Assembly: GCF_036090055.1 (NCBI RefSeq)
Contig: NZ_CP107970.1
Span: 4,485,001 to 4,549,000, forward strand
From: Nocardioides sp. NBC_00368
Lineage (GTDB): Bacteria > Actinomycetota > Actinomycetes > Propionibacteriales > Nocardioidaceae
DNA: 64,000 nt
Reading direction: 5' to 3'
Of this stretch, positions 27,175-34,826 are shown in pieces. Under the pieces are notes generated by a model that was not told where the DNA came from, searched no databases, and was given only the letters and a program-made list of their open reading frames with translations. Numbering within the stretch: position 1 is the first letter of the stretch; the number at the start of each line of letters is the position of its first letter. The position numbers and the translations under genes were made by a program.

Positions 27175-28128
27175 TCAGCGGGGCTTCGCGGCCTCGAGCA
27201 GCCGCTGACCCAGGTCGGCGACGCAGCGGCGTACCTCGTCTCCTTCGGCGACGTGGAACGGGACGGCCTGTCGGGCGAGCTCCTGGGCGTACCAGCTCGG
27301 GCTGTTGGTGCTCCCGACGAGACGGCAGCGGCTGTCGTCGATGGGCTCGAGGCGGCCCAGGACGCGCGGAAGATACCGGTCGACCTGCGCGAACGGGGCC
27401 TCGAAGACGACCTCGACCGAGTAGGCCCAGCCCTCCCCGAGGTGTTCCTCGACCTCGGTGACGGGGTCGATCTCGGGACGTACGAACGAGGTCTCCTCGA
27501 TGTCGACCGCGCCCATCCGGTCGACCCGGAGCACGCGGCGGGCGTCGGCGGTGTGCGACCAGCAGAGCAGATACCAGCGGGCGTGGCGCACCACGACCGC
27601 CCACGGGTCGACGACCATCTTGCGCTCGTTGCCGTTCTCGGTCGTGTAGGCGATGGTCGTTCGCCGCCGGGAGTCACAGGCCTGGACCAGGCTCGTGGTG
27701 ATGTCCGGGTCGGGCGAGACGGCGCTCTGGTCCGGGACGGCCGAGATCGTACGCCGCACCGCGGCCACCGTCTGGGCCAGCGACTCGGGCAGCACCCGGC
27801 CGATCTTGCCGACCGCGCTGCCGACCGGGCCGGTGGCGTCGGCGATGTCGTGGTGGCCGTCGAGCAGGGCCATCACTAGGCCGAGGGCCTCCGCGGTGGT
27901 GAAGATCAGCGGCGTACGCATCCCGCGGCCGAGCCGGTAGCCGCCATAGGGACCGCGCTCGGACTCGACCGGGATCCCGGCCTCCCGCAGGATCGCGACG
28001 TAGCGACGGGCGGCGCGCTCGGTGACCCGCAGCCGCTCGCCCAGCCGCTCGGCGGTGATGCCGGGGGAGGACTGCAGCAGCTCGAGGGTGAGCAGCGCCC
28101 GTGCTGTCGGGCTCTCGTCGTGTCCCAT
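27175..28128 (-). CDS. WYL-domain transcriptional regulator
   Basis: 317-aa regulator with an N-terminal HTH_11 domain (ALLTLELLQSSPGITAERLG, LRVTERAARRYVAILREAG, GPYGGYRLGRG). A WYL domain follows (DPWAVVVRHARWYLLCWSHT, RVLRVDRMGAVDI) and then the WCX tail. WYL proteins sense ligands such as nucleic acid fragments and can activate or repress. Being convergent with the P450, it does not share a promoter with it. Upstream lies a divergent phosphatase operon, its nearest promoter-level neighbour. Confidence 0.92.
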   Translation of the reverse strand: MGHDESPTARALLTLELLQSSPGITAERLGERLRVTERAARRYVAILREAGIPVESERGPYGGYRLGRGMRTPLIFTTAEALGLVMALLDGHHDIADATGPVGSAVGKIGRVLPESLAQTVAAVRRTISAVPDQSAVSPDPDITTSLVQACDSRRRTTIAYTTENGNERKMVVDPWAVVVRHARWYLLCWSHTADARRVLRVDRMGAVDIEETSFVRPEIDPVTEVEEHLGEGWAYSVEVVFEAPFAQVDRYLPRVLGRLEPIDDSRCRLVGSTNSPSWYAQELARQAVPFHVAEGDEVRRCVADLGQRLLEAAKPR

Positions 28129-28255
28129 CGTGGCGGCTCCCGGAAGTAGTTCGTCCGGATTCAGCCTAGTCGGTGACTCCCCGGCCGACGTGAGCGACTG
28201 ATCGTCCGCCGTAACCGACTTCTCGGCGGGGGCGGTCCCGTACCCTTACCGGCAT

Positions 28256-28891
28256 ATGAGACTTCTGCTGATCAGACACGGCCAGACCCCGAGCAACGTC
28301 TCGGGGGCGCTCGACACTGCCTTCCCCGGCGCCGGATTGACGGAGCTCGGACTGTCCCAGGCTGCAGCCGTGCCGGACGCGCTGGTGGGGGAGAGGATCG
28401 CGGGACTGTACGCCTCCCGGCTGGTGCGTACGCAGCTGACCGCTCAGCCGCTCGCCGACCGGCTCGGGTTGCCGGTCGTGGTGCAGGAGGGGTTCGAGGA
28501 GATCAACGCGGGTCACCTGGAGATGGCCACCGACAAGGAGTCGGTGACGGCCTATCTCGAGGCGCTCGCCGACTGGATCGCCGGCACGCTCGAGACCCCC
28601 GTCCCCGGCGGCGAGGCGGGCCATGAGTTCCTGGCGCGCTTCGACGCCGCCGTCCAGGCCGTGGTCAAGCAGCACGAGCCCGACGACACGGTCGCGATCG
28701 TCTCGCACGGTGCGGCGATCCGGATGTGGACCGGGCTCCGCACCACGCAGTCACCCGCGTTCGGCGACGACAACCGGATCCGCAACACAGGGCTCGCGGT
28801 CGTCGAAGGTGGTCCCGACGAGGGCTGGACGACGATCTCCTGGAACAACGATCCGCTGGGTGGCGCCCACCTGATCGGCGACGGTTTTTGA
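28256..28891 (+). CDS. Histidine phosphatase family protein
   Basis: 211-aa phosphoglycerate-mutase-like phosphatase with the signature LLLIRHGQTPSN (catalytic His), a SRLVRTQLTAQPLA arginine segment, E in EEINAGHLEM and the second His in VAIVSHGAAIRMW. The substrate is unknown. Its stop overlaps the YnfA start (TTGA). Confidence 0.92.
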   Translation: MRLLLIRHGQTPSNVSGALDTAFPGAGLTELGLSQAAAVPDALVGERIAGLYASRLVRTQLTAQPLADRLGLPVVVQEGFEEINAGHLEMATDKESVTAYLEALADWIAGTLETPVPGGEAGHEFLARFDAAVQAVVKQHEPDDTVAIVSHGAAIRMWTGLRTTQSPAFGDDNRIRNTGLAVVEGGPDEGWTTISWNNDPLGGAHLIGDGF

Positions 28892-29217
28892 TCCTCCGCT
28901 CGCTCCTGCTCTTCGCCCTGGCCGCGGTCGCCGAGATCGGCGGCGCCTGGCTCGTCTGGCAGGGACTGCGAGAGCACCGCGGCTGGCTCTGGGTGGGCGC
29001 CGGGTTCATCGCGCTCGGCCTCTACGGCGTCGTCGCCACGCTGCATCCCGACGCCCACTTCGGACGGATCCTGGCAGCGTACGGCGGGGTCTTCGTCGTC
29101 GGCTCGATCGCCTGGGGGATGGCGATGGACGGCTACCGGCCCGACCGGTGGGACGTCGCCGGTGCCGCGCTGTGCCTGGCCGGGATGGGCATGATCATGT
29201 ACGCGCCACGTGGGTGA
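28888..29217 (+). CDS. ynfA: YnfA family (UPF0060) small membrane protein
   Basis: 109-aa protein with four helices. The conserved family stretches are AEIGGAWLVWQGLREHRGW, LYGVVATLHPDAHFGRILAAYGG and SIAWGMAMDGYRPDRWD. Family length is about 108 aa, and the TTG start at 28888, overlapping the phosphatase stop, gives this length; an upstream ATG lies inside the phosphatase gene. YnfA proteins are SMR-like and have been linked to drug and dye efflux, though the role here is unproven. Confidence 0.92.
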   Translation: MILRSLLLFALAAVAEIGGAWLVWQGLREHRGWLWVGAGFIALGLYGVVATLHPDAHFGRILAAYGGVFVVGSIAWGMAMDGYRPDRWDVAGAALCLAGMGMIMYAPRG

Positions 29218-29227
29218 GGATGGGGCC

Positions 29228-29806
29228 ATGGCGTCCGAGGAAGACTCACCCCGCACCTTCGTCCCCGTCCCGCCGGAGGAGCGGCCGCGGCGCAGCCGCA
29301 GCACGGCCCGCGTACTCCTGATCGACGACCGCGACCGGATCCTGCTCTTCGCCGACTCCGACCCGGGGATCCCCGGGCTGCGGTGGTGGATCACTCCCGG
29401 CGGCGGCATCGACGACGGGGAGAGCGAGGTGGCCGCGGCGGTGCGCGAGGTCGAGGAGGAGACCGGTCTGCGGATCACCGAGGCCGACCTGATCGGGCCG
29501 ACGATGCGGCGGACCGTGGTCCACGGCTACAGCGACGTGGTCATCGACCAGCAGGACTTCTTCTTCGCCTGCTGGGTGCCGGCCTTCGAGGTCTCCACCG
29601 CGGGCCACACCGAGGAGGAGCAGCTCACCATGGCCGCCTACCGCTGGTGGACGCGCGCGGAGCTCGCGACGACCGACGAGGAGATCTGGCCGGCGGTGCT
29701 CCTCGACCTGTGGAAGGACGCCGACGTACGCCGTGAGTCGGCCGCCTCCGCTCCCGCCGATCCGGCCGACGGCGGCTGGGTGGAGGAGTCGACGGTCCCG
29801 GCCTGA
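29228..29806 (+). CDS. Nudix hydrolase
   Basis: 192-aa Nudix protein with a complete Nudix box spanning GGGIDDGE and REVEEETGL (Gx5Ex7REUxEExGU). It hydrolyses a nucleoside-diphosphate-linked compound; which one cannot be told. A Thr/Pro/Arg-rich N-terminus precedes the fold. I chose ATG 29228 behind gagg; GTG 29210, overlapping the YnfA stop, is an alternative. It is the last gene of a three-gene operon, closed by a strong terminator. Confidence 0.9.
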   Translation: MASEEDSPRTFVPVPPEERPRRSRSTARVLLIDDRDRILLFADSDPGIPGLRWWITPGGGIDDGESEVAAAVREVEEETGLRITEADLIGPTMRRTVVHGYSDVVIDQQDFFFACWVPAFEVSTAGHTEEEQLTMAAYRWWTRAELATTDEEIWPAVLLDLWKDADVRRESAASAPADPADGGWVEESTVPA

Positions 29807-29823
29807 CGACCGGTCGCAGAAGC

Positions 29824-29862
29824 ACCGCAGCCGACCATCCCTCACGGATGGTCGGCTGCGGT
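29824..29862 (+). terminator. Strong intrinsic terminator
   Basis: Perfect 17-bp stem (29824-29840 with 29846-29862) and a 5-base loop, 18 bases after the Nudix stop. Confidence 0.9.
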
Positions 29863-30067
29863 CTTGCGAGATCCGTCCATATCCCTCGGTAGGGCGAGAT
29901 CTCTGGTGCGTGTCGTCCCGCGCGCCGATCCCCCGATGGCGCGCGTGACGACACTCAGTCCGTGGAGCGGCCCCCCGACCGCGCCCTGGGCCTCCCCCTC
30001 AGCAGGCCCAGGGCATCCACCCACAACCTCAGGCTGTGGACGACGGACCGTAGATGAAGGCGCATGG

Positions 30068-30283
30068 TCAGCGGACGACGCCGAGAGCGACGATCCCGGT
30101 GGCGGCCATGGCCGCGAGACCGAACATCGTGGTGCCGACGGCCGGTGGCATCCCGCCGCGGTGCTTGTGCTCATCCTGGTCCTCCTTGCGGAGGGTGCGA
30201 ACGGCGTCGAGGATGTTGTTGCGGATCGACTCGACGGCGGTCAGGTCACTGCGGTGACGTGCGGTGATCGTGGTGGTGGCCAT
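30068..30283 (-). CDS. Small membrane-anchored protein, unknown
   Basis: 71-aa protein: MATTTITARHRSDLTAVESI, a charged middle (RTLRKEDQDEHKHRGG) and one C-terminal helix (TTMFGLAAMAATGIVALGVV). ATG 30283 has gagga 7 bases upstream, which favours it over longer in-frame starts. The His/Glu/Lys cluster might sit on the cytoplasmic side. No family recognised; divergent from the chromate transporter gene. Confidence 0.6.
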   Translation of the reverse strand: MATTTITARHRSDLTAVESIRNNILDAVRTLRKEDQDEHKHRGGMPPAVGTTMFGLAAMAATGIVALGVVR

Positions 30284-30448
30284 GGTGATTCCTCTTCTCG
30301 GCGGGCGGCGCTGGCCATCCGTTGTCCGGCGGCCTTCACGTGAGAGAAACGGGGTCATCGCAGGGTCATGACGCGACTTTTGTCCACATTGGAGTTACGG
30401 CATATCCACACCTGAGAAACAGGGGGCCGAGCCCGTACGCTGCGCGTC

Positions 30449-31585
30449 ATGGCGACGTCCTTGGCGGAGATCACCCGGGAGTGGGGCCGGATCGGCATCA
30501 TCGGGTTCGGCGGTCCACCCGCCCACATCCGGCTGCTGCGGCAGACCGTCGTCGAGCGCCGCGGCTGGGTGGCGCCGGAGGAGTTCGAGGACGCGATCGC
30601 GACCTGCAACCTGCTGCCGGGTCCCTCCTCGACACAGCTGGCGATCTTCACCGCCTGGCGGGTCCGTGGCGCGCTCGGTGCGCTGGTCGGCGGTCTCGCG
30701 TTCATCCTGCCCGGCCTGGTGCTGATCCTTGCCCTGGCGGCGCTGTTCCTCGGTGACCCGCCCTCCTGGGTCCTGGGCGCCGGTGCCGGGGCAGGCGCGG
30801 CGGTCGCCGCGGTCGCGGTCCAGGCCGGGTGGGCTCTGGTGCCGTCCTCCTACGAGCGGACGCCGTCGCGTCCGCGTTGGATCCTCTACGCCGTCGTCGG
30901 CACCGTCGCCGCCGCGATTACCGGAGCGTGGGTGGTCCTCGTGCTCGTCGGCGCCGGGCTGGTCGAGGTCGCGATGCGGCGGCCGTGGCGTACGAACTCC
31001 TTCCAGTCGGTCCTCACGGTGCCGATCCTGGCCCAGGGAGCACTCACCGCCGCGGTCGCAGCGCCGCTGGCGTGGACGGCCTTCAAGGTCGGTGCGCTGT
31101 CGTACGGCGGGGGGTTCGTGATCATCCCGCTGATGCAGTCGGACGCGGTCGATCGCTACGGCTGGATGAGCGACGCGGAGTTCCTCAACGCGGTCGCGCT
31201 CGGGCAGATCACGCCGGGGCCGGTCGTCCACACGGTCGCGGTCGTCGGGTTCGCGGCCGCGGGGCTCCTCGGGGCGCTGGGCGCGGCCGTGATCGCGTTC
31301 GGGCCGTCGTTCCTGATGATCATCGCCGGCGGGCGGCACTTCGAAGCGCTGCGCTCCTCGCCGCTCGCGCGCGCGTTCCTCGACGGCGCGGGGCCGGCCG
31401 CGATCGGCGCGATCCTCGGATCCGCGGTCCCGCTGGCGATGGCGACGAGCGAGTGGTGGCAGTGGGTCGTGCTCGCCGCCGCCGGCGTACTCCTGCTGCT
31501 GTTCAAGCGCGGGGTCGTTCTCACGCTCCTGCTCGCGGCAGGGGTCGGCGTCGTCGTCGCTCTCGCCGGCGGGCCGCTGCCCTGA
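30449..31585 (+). CDS. chrA: Chromate efflux transporter (CHR family)
   Basis: 378-aa two-domain CHR transporter. Both halves carry the family motif: N-half IGIIGFGGPPAHI with CNLLPGPSSTQLAIF; C-half FKVGALSYGGGFVIIPLMQ with LGQITPGPVVHTVAVVGF. About ten helices are visible. CHR proteins export chromate, using sulfate-like recognition. No ChrB regulator is adjacent. It converges on an alpha/beta hydrolase. Confidence 0.93.
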   Translation: MATSLAEITREWGRIGIIGFGGPPAHIRLLRQTVVERRGWVAPEEFEDAIATCNLLPGPSSTQLAIFTAWRVRGALGALVGGLAFILPGLVLILALAALFLGDPPSWVLGAGAGAGAAVAAVAVQAGWALVPSSYERTPSRPRWILYAVVGTVAAAITGAWVVLVLVGAGLVEVAMRRPWRTNSFQSVLTVPILAQGALTAAVAAPLAWTAFKVGALSYGGGFVIIPLMQSDAVDRYGWMSDAEFLNAVALGQITPGPVVHTVAVVGFAAAGLLGALGAAVIAFGPSFLMIIAGGRHFEALRSSPLARAFLDGAGPAAIGAILGSAVPLAMATSEWWQWVVLAAAGVLLLLFKRGVVLTLLLAAGVGVVVALAGGPLP

Positions 31586-31609
31586 ACCGGTTGTCCGGGG
31601 ATGCAGGCC

Positions 31610-32431
31610 TCACCTGCGGTGTTCGGCCCACCAGTCGAGGACGTGGGTGACGTACGCCGCCGGGTTCTGCTCCCACACGAAGTGGCCCGCGTCGACGATG
31701 TCCAGCTTGGCGTTCGGCAGCCGGTCGGCGAGGAACTCGGCGTTGGACGGCGGGATCGCGGTGTCGTCACGACCGGTGATCAGCCGGACCGGGGTCTGGA
31801 TGTCGGGCAGCCGGTCGCGCAGCGTGACCAGCTCGGTCGGGTAGGACCGTACGTAGGCCATCGACTCCGCGAACCGGGTGCCGTCGTAGGAGGCGAGGTA
31901 GTCCTCGCGTACATGCTTCGGCAGCGGCGAGGCGGGGAAGATGTTCTCGAGGACGAACTCGATGATCGACCTCCCGTCCTGGTAGGGCGTCAGGTCGGTC
32001 GCGGCGACCCACGTCGTGAGTGGCTCGCCCAGCTCGAGCGGGACCGACGACCCGCCGCTGCCGATGAGGATGCTCTGGAACCGCTCGGGGGCAGCGGCCG
32101 CCGCGAACAGAGCCGCGCTGGTGCCGATGTCAGGGCCGACGACGTGCACACGGTCGAGGCCCAGCGTGTCGAGCACCTTGACGAGGAAGTCGCCCATCGC
32201 GCTCGGCGCGAACAGGTCCGGACGCGACTCGGACCCGCCGAAGCCGGGAAGGTCGACGGCGACGAGGTGGTGCTCGCGCGCCAGCCGTGACCAGATCGGC
32301 TCGAAGGCGTACATGCTCTCGGGCCAGGGGCTGAGCAGCAGACCGTGCTCGCCGTTCGGTTCGCTCTCCGCGTAGCGGATCCGGACACCGTCGACGGTGA
32401 GGTGGCGCGGGTTGATGGGTGAGGTGGACAT
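31610..32431 (-). CDS. Alpha/beta hydrolase with Asp nucleophile
   Basis: 273-aa alpha/beta-fold hydrolase. The nucleophile elbow reads VVGPDIGTS, so the catalytic residue is Asp, as in haloalkane dehalogenases and epoxide hydrolases, not Ser. The His lies in DAGHFVWEQNP and the charge-relay acid in ITGRDDTAIPP. LSPWPESMYAFEPIW replaces the usual HGxP oxyanion loop. The start ATG 32431 follows aagga; a longer frame is not supported. It is divergent from a flavin reductase gene; an ACCAGGG-N5-CCCGGGT repeat lies between them. Confidence 0.88.
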   Translation of the reverse strand: MSTSPINPRHLTVDGVRIRYAESEPNGEHGLLLSPWPESMYAFEPIWSRLAREHHLVAVDLPGFGGSESRPDLFAPSAMGDFLVKVLDTLGLDRVHVVGPDIGTSAALFAAAAAPERFQSILIGSGGSSVPLELGEPLTTWVAATDLTPYQDGRSIIEFVLENIFPASPLPKHVREDYLASYDGTRFAESMAYVRSYPTELVTLRDRLPDIQTPVRLITGRDDTAIPPSNAEFLADRLPNAKLDIVDAGHFVWEQNPAAYVTHVLDWWAEHRR

Positions 32432-32489
32432 GGTGGCGTTCCTTTCTGGTTGGTTCTCCACCAGGCTGCGGCCGCCCCACGGACCTCGC

Positions 32490-32508
32490 ACCAGGGTCAA
32501 CCCCGGGT
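32490..32508. promoter_or_regulatory. Operator candidate ACCAGGG-N5-CCCGGGT
   Basis: Inverted repeat (one mismatch) between the divergent hydrolase and flavin reductase genes. The wider sequence ACCAGGG-N3-ACCCC recurs upstream of the VOC gene at 33995. Confidence 0.5.
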
Positions 32509-32593
32509 CGACACCCCGGGATGCCGACCCGGGGGTCGGACTCTCATCGATGAAGTGGATGACAACGGGCGGCCGGTCTGATGGAGTTCGTTC

Positions 32594-33961
32594 ATGAGCG
32601 AAGCGATCGAGTGCGACGTCGTGGTGATCGGCCTCGGACCGGGCGGCGAGCACGTCGCCGGGAGCCTGGCCCGGGCGGGTCTGCGCGTCGTCGGTGTGGA
32701 CGAGCGGCTGGTCGGTGGCGAGTGCCCCTACTTCGGCTGCATCCCGACCAAGATGATGGTGCATGCCGCGCAGAAGCTCCGCGACGCGCGTCTGGTCGAC
32801 GGGCGTGCCGGCTCCGCCATCGTCACCGCGGACTGGAAGCCGGTCGCCGACCGGATCCGCGACGAGGCGACCGACGACTGGGACGACCAGGTCGCCGTCG
32901 ACCGGCTGGTCGCCGCGGGCGGCACCTTCGCCCGGGGGCGAGGGCGGATCACCGGGCCGCGCACGGTCACGGTCACCGCCAAAGACGGCACGGAGACGTC
33001 GTACGTCGCGGCGCGGGGCGTCGTGCTCAACACCGGCACCTCGCCGGCCGCGCCGCCGGTTCCGGGGCTCGCCGAGACGCCCTTCTGGACCAACCGCGAT
33101 GCCGTGCGGCTGACCGAGCTCCCGGCATCGCTCGCGATCCTGGGCGGTGGGGCGATCGGCTGCGAGCTCGCCCAGGTGTTCGCCACCTTCGGTGTCCGGG
33201 TGACGGTCGTCGAGGCATCCGACCGGCTTCTACCGCCCGAGGAGCCCGAGGCCTCGGCCGCGATCCAGCAGGCGTTCGAGGACGCCGGGATCACCGTGCT
33301 CACCGGAGCCCGTGCCCAGCAGGTCTCCCATGACGGCGCCGAGTTCACGCTCGACCTCGGCGAGAGTGCTGTCACCGCGGAGCGGCTGCTGGTCGCCGCC
33401 GGACGCCGTGCGAACCTGGGTGATCTGGGCCTGGAGCACGTCGGCCTCGACCCGCAGACCAGGGTCCTCGACCCGGACGAGCGGATGCGGGTCGCCGACG
33501 GTGTCTGGGCCGTCGGCGACATCACCGGCAAGGGCGCCTTCACCCACGTGTCGATGTACCAGGCCGACGTCGTGATCCGCGACCTCACCGGCGTCGACGG
33601 TCCGTGGGCGGACTACCGGGCCGTCGGCCGGGTCACCTTCACCGCCCCCGAGGTCGGCTCGGTCGGCCTCACCGAGGCCGACGCGCGCGAGCGGGGCATC
33701 ACGGTGCGTACGGCGACCGGTGACCTCGGCACCCGTGGCTGGATCGCCGAGGACCCGGGACCGATCAAGCTCGTCGCCGACGCCGACCGAGGCGTCCTCG
33801 TCGGCGGCACCGTCGTCGGGGCGGCAGGGGGCGAGATCCTCGGCATGGTGGCCACCGCGGTCCACGCCGAGATCCCGATCGCGACCCTGGCGGACATGCA
33901 CTTCGCCTACCCGACGGCCCACCGCGGGCTGCAGACCGTGCTTCGCGCCCTGCTCGACTGA
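32594..33961 (+). CDS. Flavin-dependent disulfide-reductase-family oxidoreductase
   Basis: 455-aa class I pyridine nucleotide-disulfide oxidoreductase (lipoamide dehydrogenase/mercuric reductase fold). FAD loop GLGPGGEH (13-20), redox cysteines C44 and C49 in GGECPYFGCIPTK, NAD(P) loop ILGGGAIGCELAQVF, and FAD motif VWAVGDITGKGAFTH are present. The dimer-interface end reads MHFAYPTAHRGL where catalytic His-Pro-x5-Glu is usual; Tyr replaces His. It may therefore not be a standard dithiol reductase. ATG 32594 chosen. It lies in a group with a hydrolase, a VOC protein and a LuxR regulator. Confidence 0.9.
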   Translation: MSEAIECDVVVIGLGPGGEHVAGSLARAGLRVVGVDERLVGGECPYFGCIPTKMMVHAAQKLRDARLVDGRAGSAIVTADWKPVADRIRDEATDDWDDQVAVDRLVAAGGTFARGRGRITGPRTVTVTAKDGTETSYVAARGVVLNTGTSPAAPPVPGLAETPFWTNRDAVRLTELPASLAILGGGAIGCELAQVFATFGVRVTVVEASDRLLPPEEPEASAAIQQAFEDAGITVLTGARAQQVSHDGAEFTLDLGESAVTAERLLVAAGRRANLGDLGLEHVGLDPQTRVLDPDERMRVADGVWAVGDITGKGAFTHVSMYQADVVIRDLTGVDGPWADYRAVGRVTFTAPEVGSVGLTEADARERGITVRTATGDLGTRGWIAEDPGPIKLVADADRGVLVGGTVVGAAGGEILGMVATAVHAEIPIATLADMHFAYPTAHRGLQTVLRALLD

Positions 33962-33994
33962 CCCAGTAGGCGTTCTGACCACACCGGGGGGTCG

Positions 33995-34013
33995 ACCAGG
34001 GATCACCCCTGGT
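33995..34013. promoter_or_regulatory. Operator candidate ACCAGGG-N5-CCCTGGT
   Basis: Perfect 7-5-7 inverted repeat, flanked by an outer GGTCGA/TCGACC pair, 73 bases before the VOC gene. It matches the element at 32490, suggesting common control of this gene group. Confidence 0.55.
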
Positions 34014-34086
34014 TCGACCGCCGCGGCGAGAGAGCACTCTCGGAGATGTCGGCAATCCCGCCGACCAGAAGAAGGAGTGCGAAGCA

Positions 34087-34731
34087 ATGAACACCACTGC
34101 AGCCACGGCGCTGAAGCTCGAGGCGGTCGTCATCCCGGTCGCCGACGTGGACCGGTCGAAGAAGTTCTACGACGGTCTGGGCTGGCGCCTCGACGCCGAC
34201 TTCGAGTTCGACAACGGCTTCCGGGTCGTGCAGTTCACGCCCCCGGGCTCGCCCGCGTCGATCCAGTTCGGCACCAACATCACCACCGCGGAGCCGGGTA
34301 CGGCCGAGGGTCTCTACCTGGTGGTCTCCGACGTCCAGCAGGCGCGCGACGCCCTCGAGGCCCAGGGCGCCGACATCAGCGACGTCTTCCACCCCGACGT
34401 CCCCGGCGCCCAGTTCCGGCCGCTCTCCGGTGACGGACGCCTGGCCGGCGCGGCCGACGACCGCGCGAGCTACGGATCGTTCGCGTCCTTCGCGGACCCG
34501 GACGGCAACACCTTCCTGCTCCAGGAGGTCACCACCCGACTTCCCGGGCGGATCGACGCCACCGCGACGTCGTACGCCACGGCGAGCGACCTGACGGAGG
34601 CCCTCAAGCGGGCGGCGGTCGCCCACGGCGAGCACGAGGCCCGCAACGGCGGTGAGTACGACGAGGCCTGGCCCGAGTGGTACGCGGCCTACATGGTCGC
34701 CGAGTTCCGCGGCGAGCCGCTGCCCGAGTGA
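34087..34731 (+). CDS. VOC (glyoxalase/bleomycin-resistance) superfamily protein
   Basis: 214-aa protein with one VOC module (LEAVVIPVADVDRSKKFYDG, YGSFASFADPDGNTFLLQEV) in the first 150 residues. A helical tail of about 60 residues follows (ATASDLTEALKRAAVAHGEH, YDEAWPEWYAAYMVAEFRGE). Several VOC metal ligands (His/Glu) are not all present, so enzyme or binding function is open. ATG 34087 has aaggag ahead. It lies between the flavin reductase and the large LuxR regulator. Confidence 0.88.
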   Translation: MNTTAATALKLEAVVIPVADVDRSKKFYDGLGWRLDADFEFDNGFRVVQFTPPGSPASIQFGTNITTAEPGTAEGLYLVVSDVQQARDALEAQGADISDVFHPDVPGAQFRPLSGDGRLAGAADDRASYGSFASFADPDGNTFLLQEVTTRLPGRIDATATSYATASDLTEALKRAAVAHGEHEARNGGEYDEAWPEWYAAYMVAEFRGEPLPE

Positions 34732-34826
34732 CCCGCGAGGACGGCCTCAACCAGCCGAGCCCCGTCGTCAACAGGAGCGGTGCGATACCCGCGACGGCGG
34801 TGGTCCTCAAGCCTTAGGGTGGCGAA

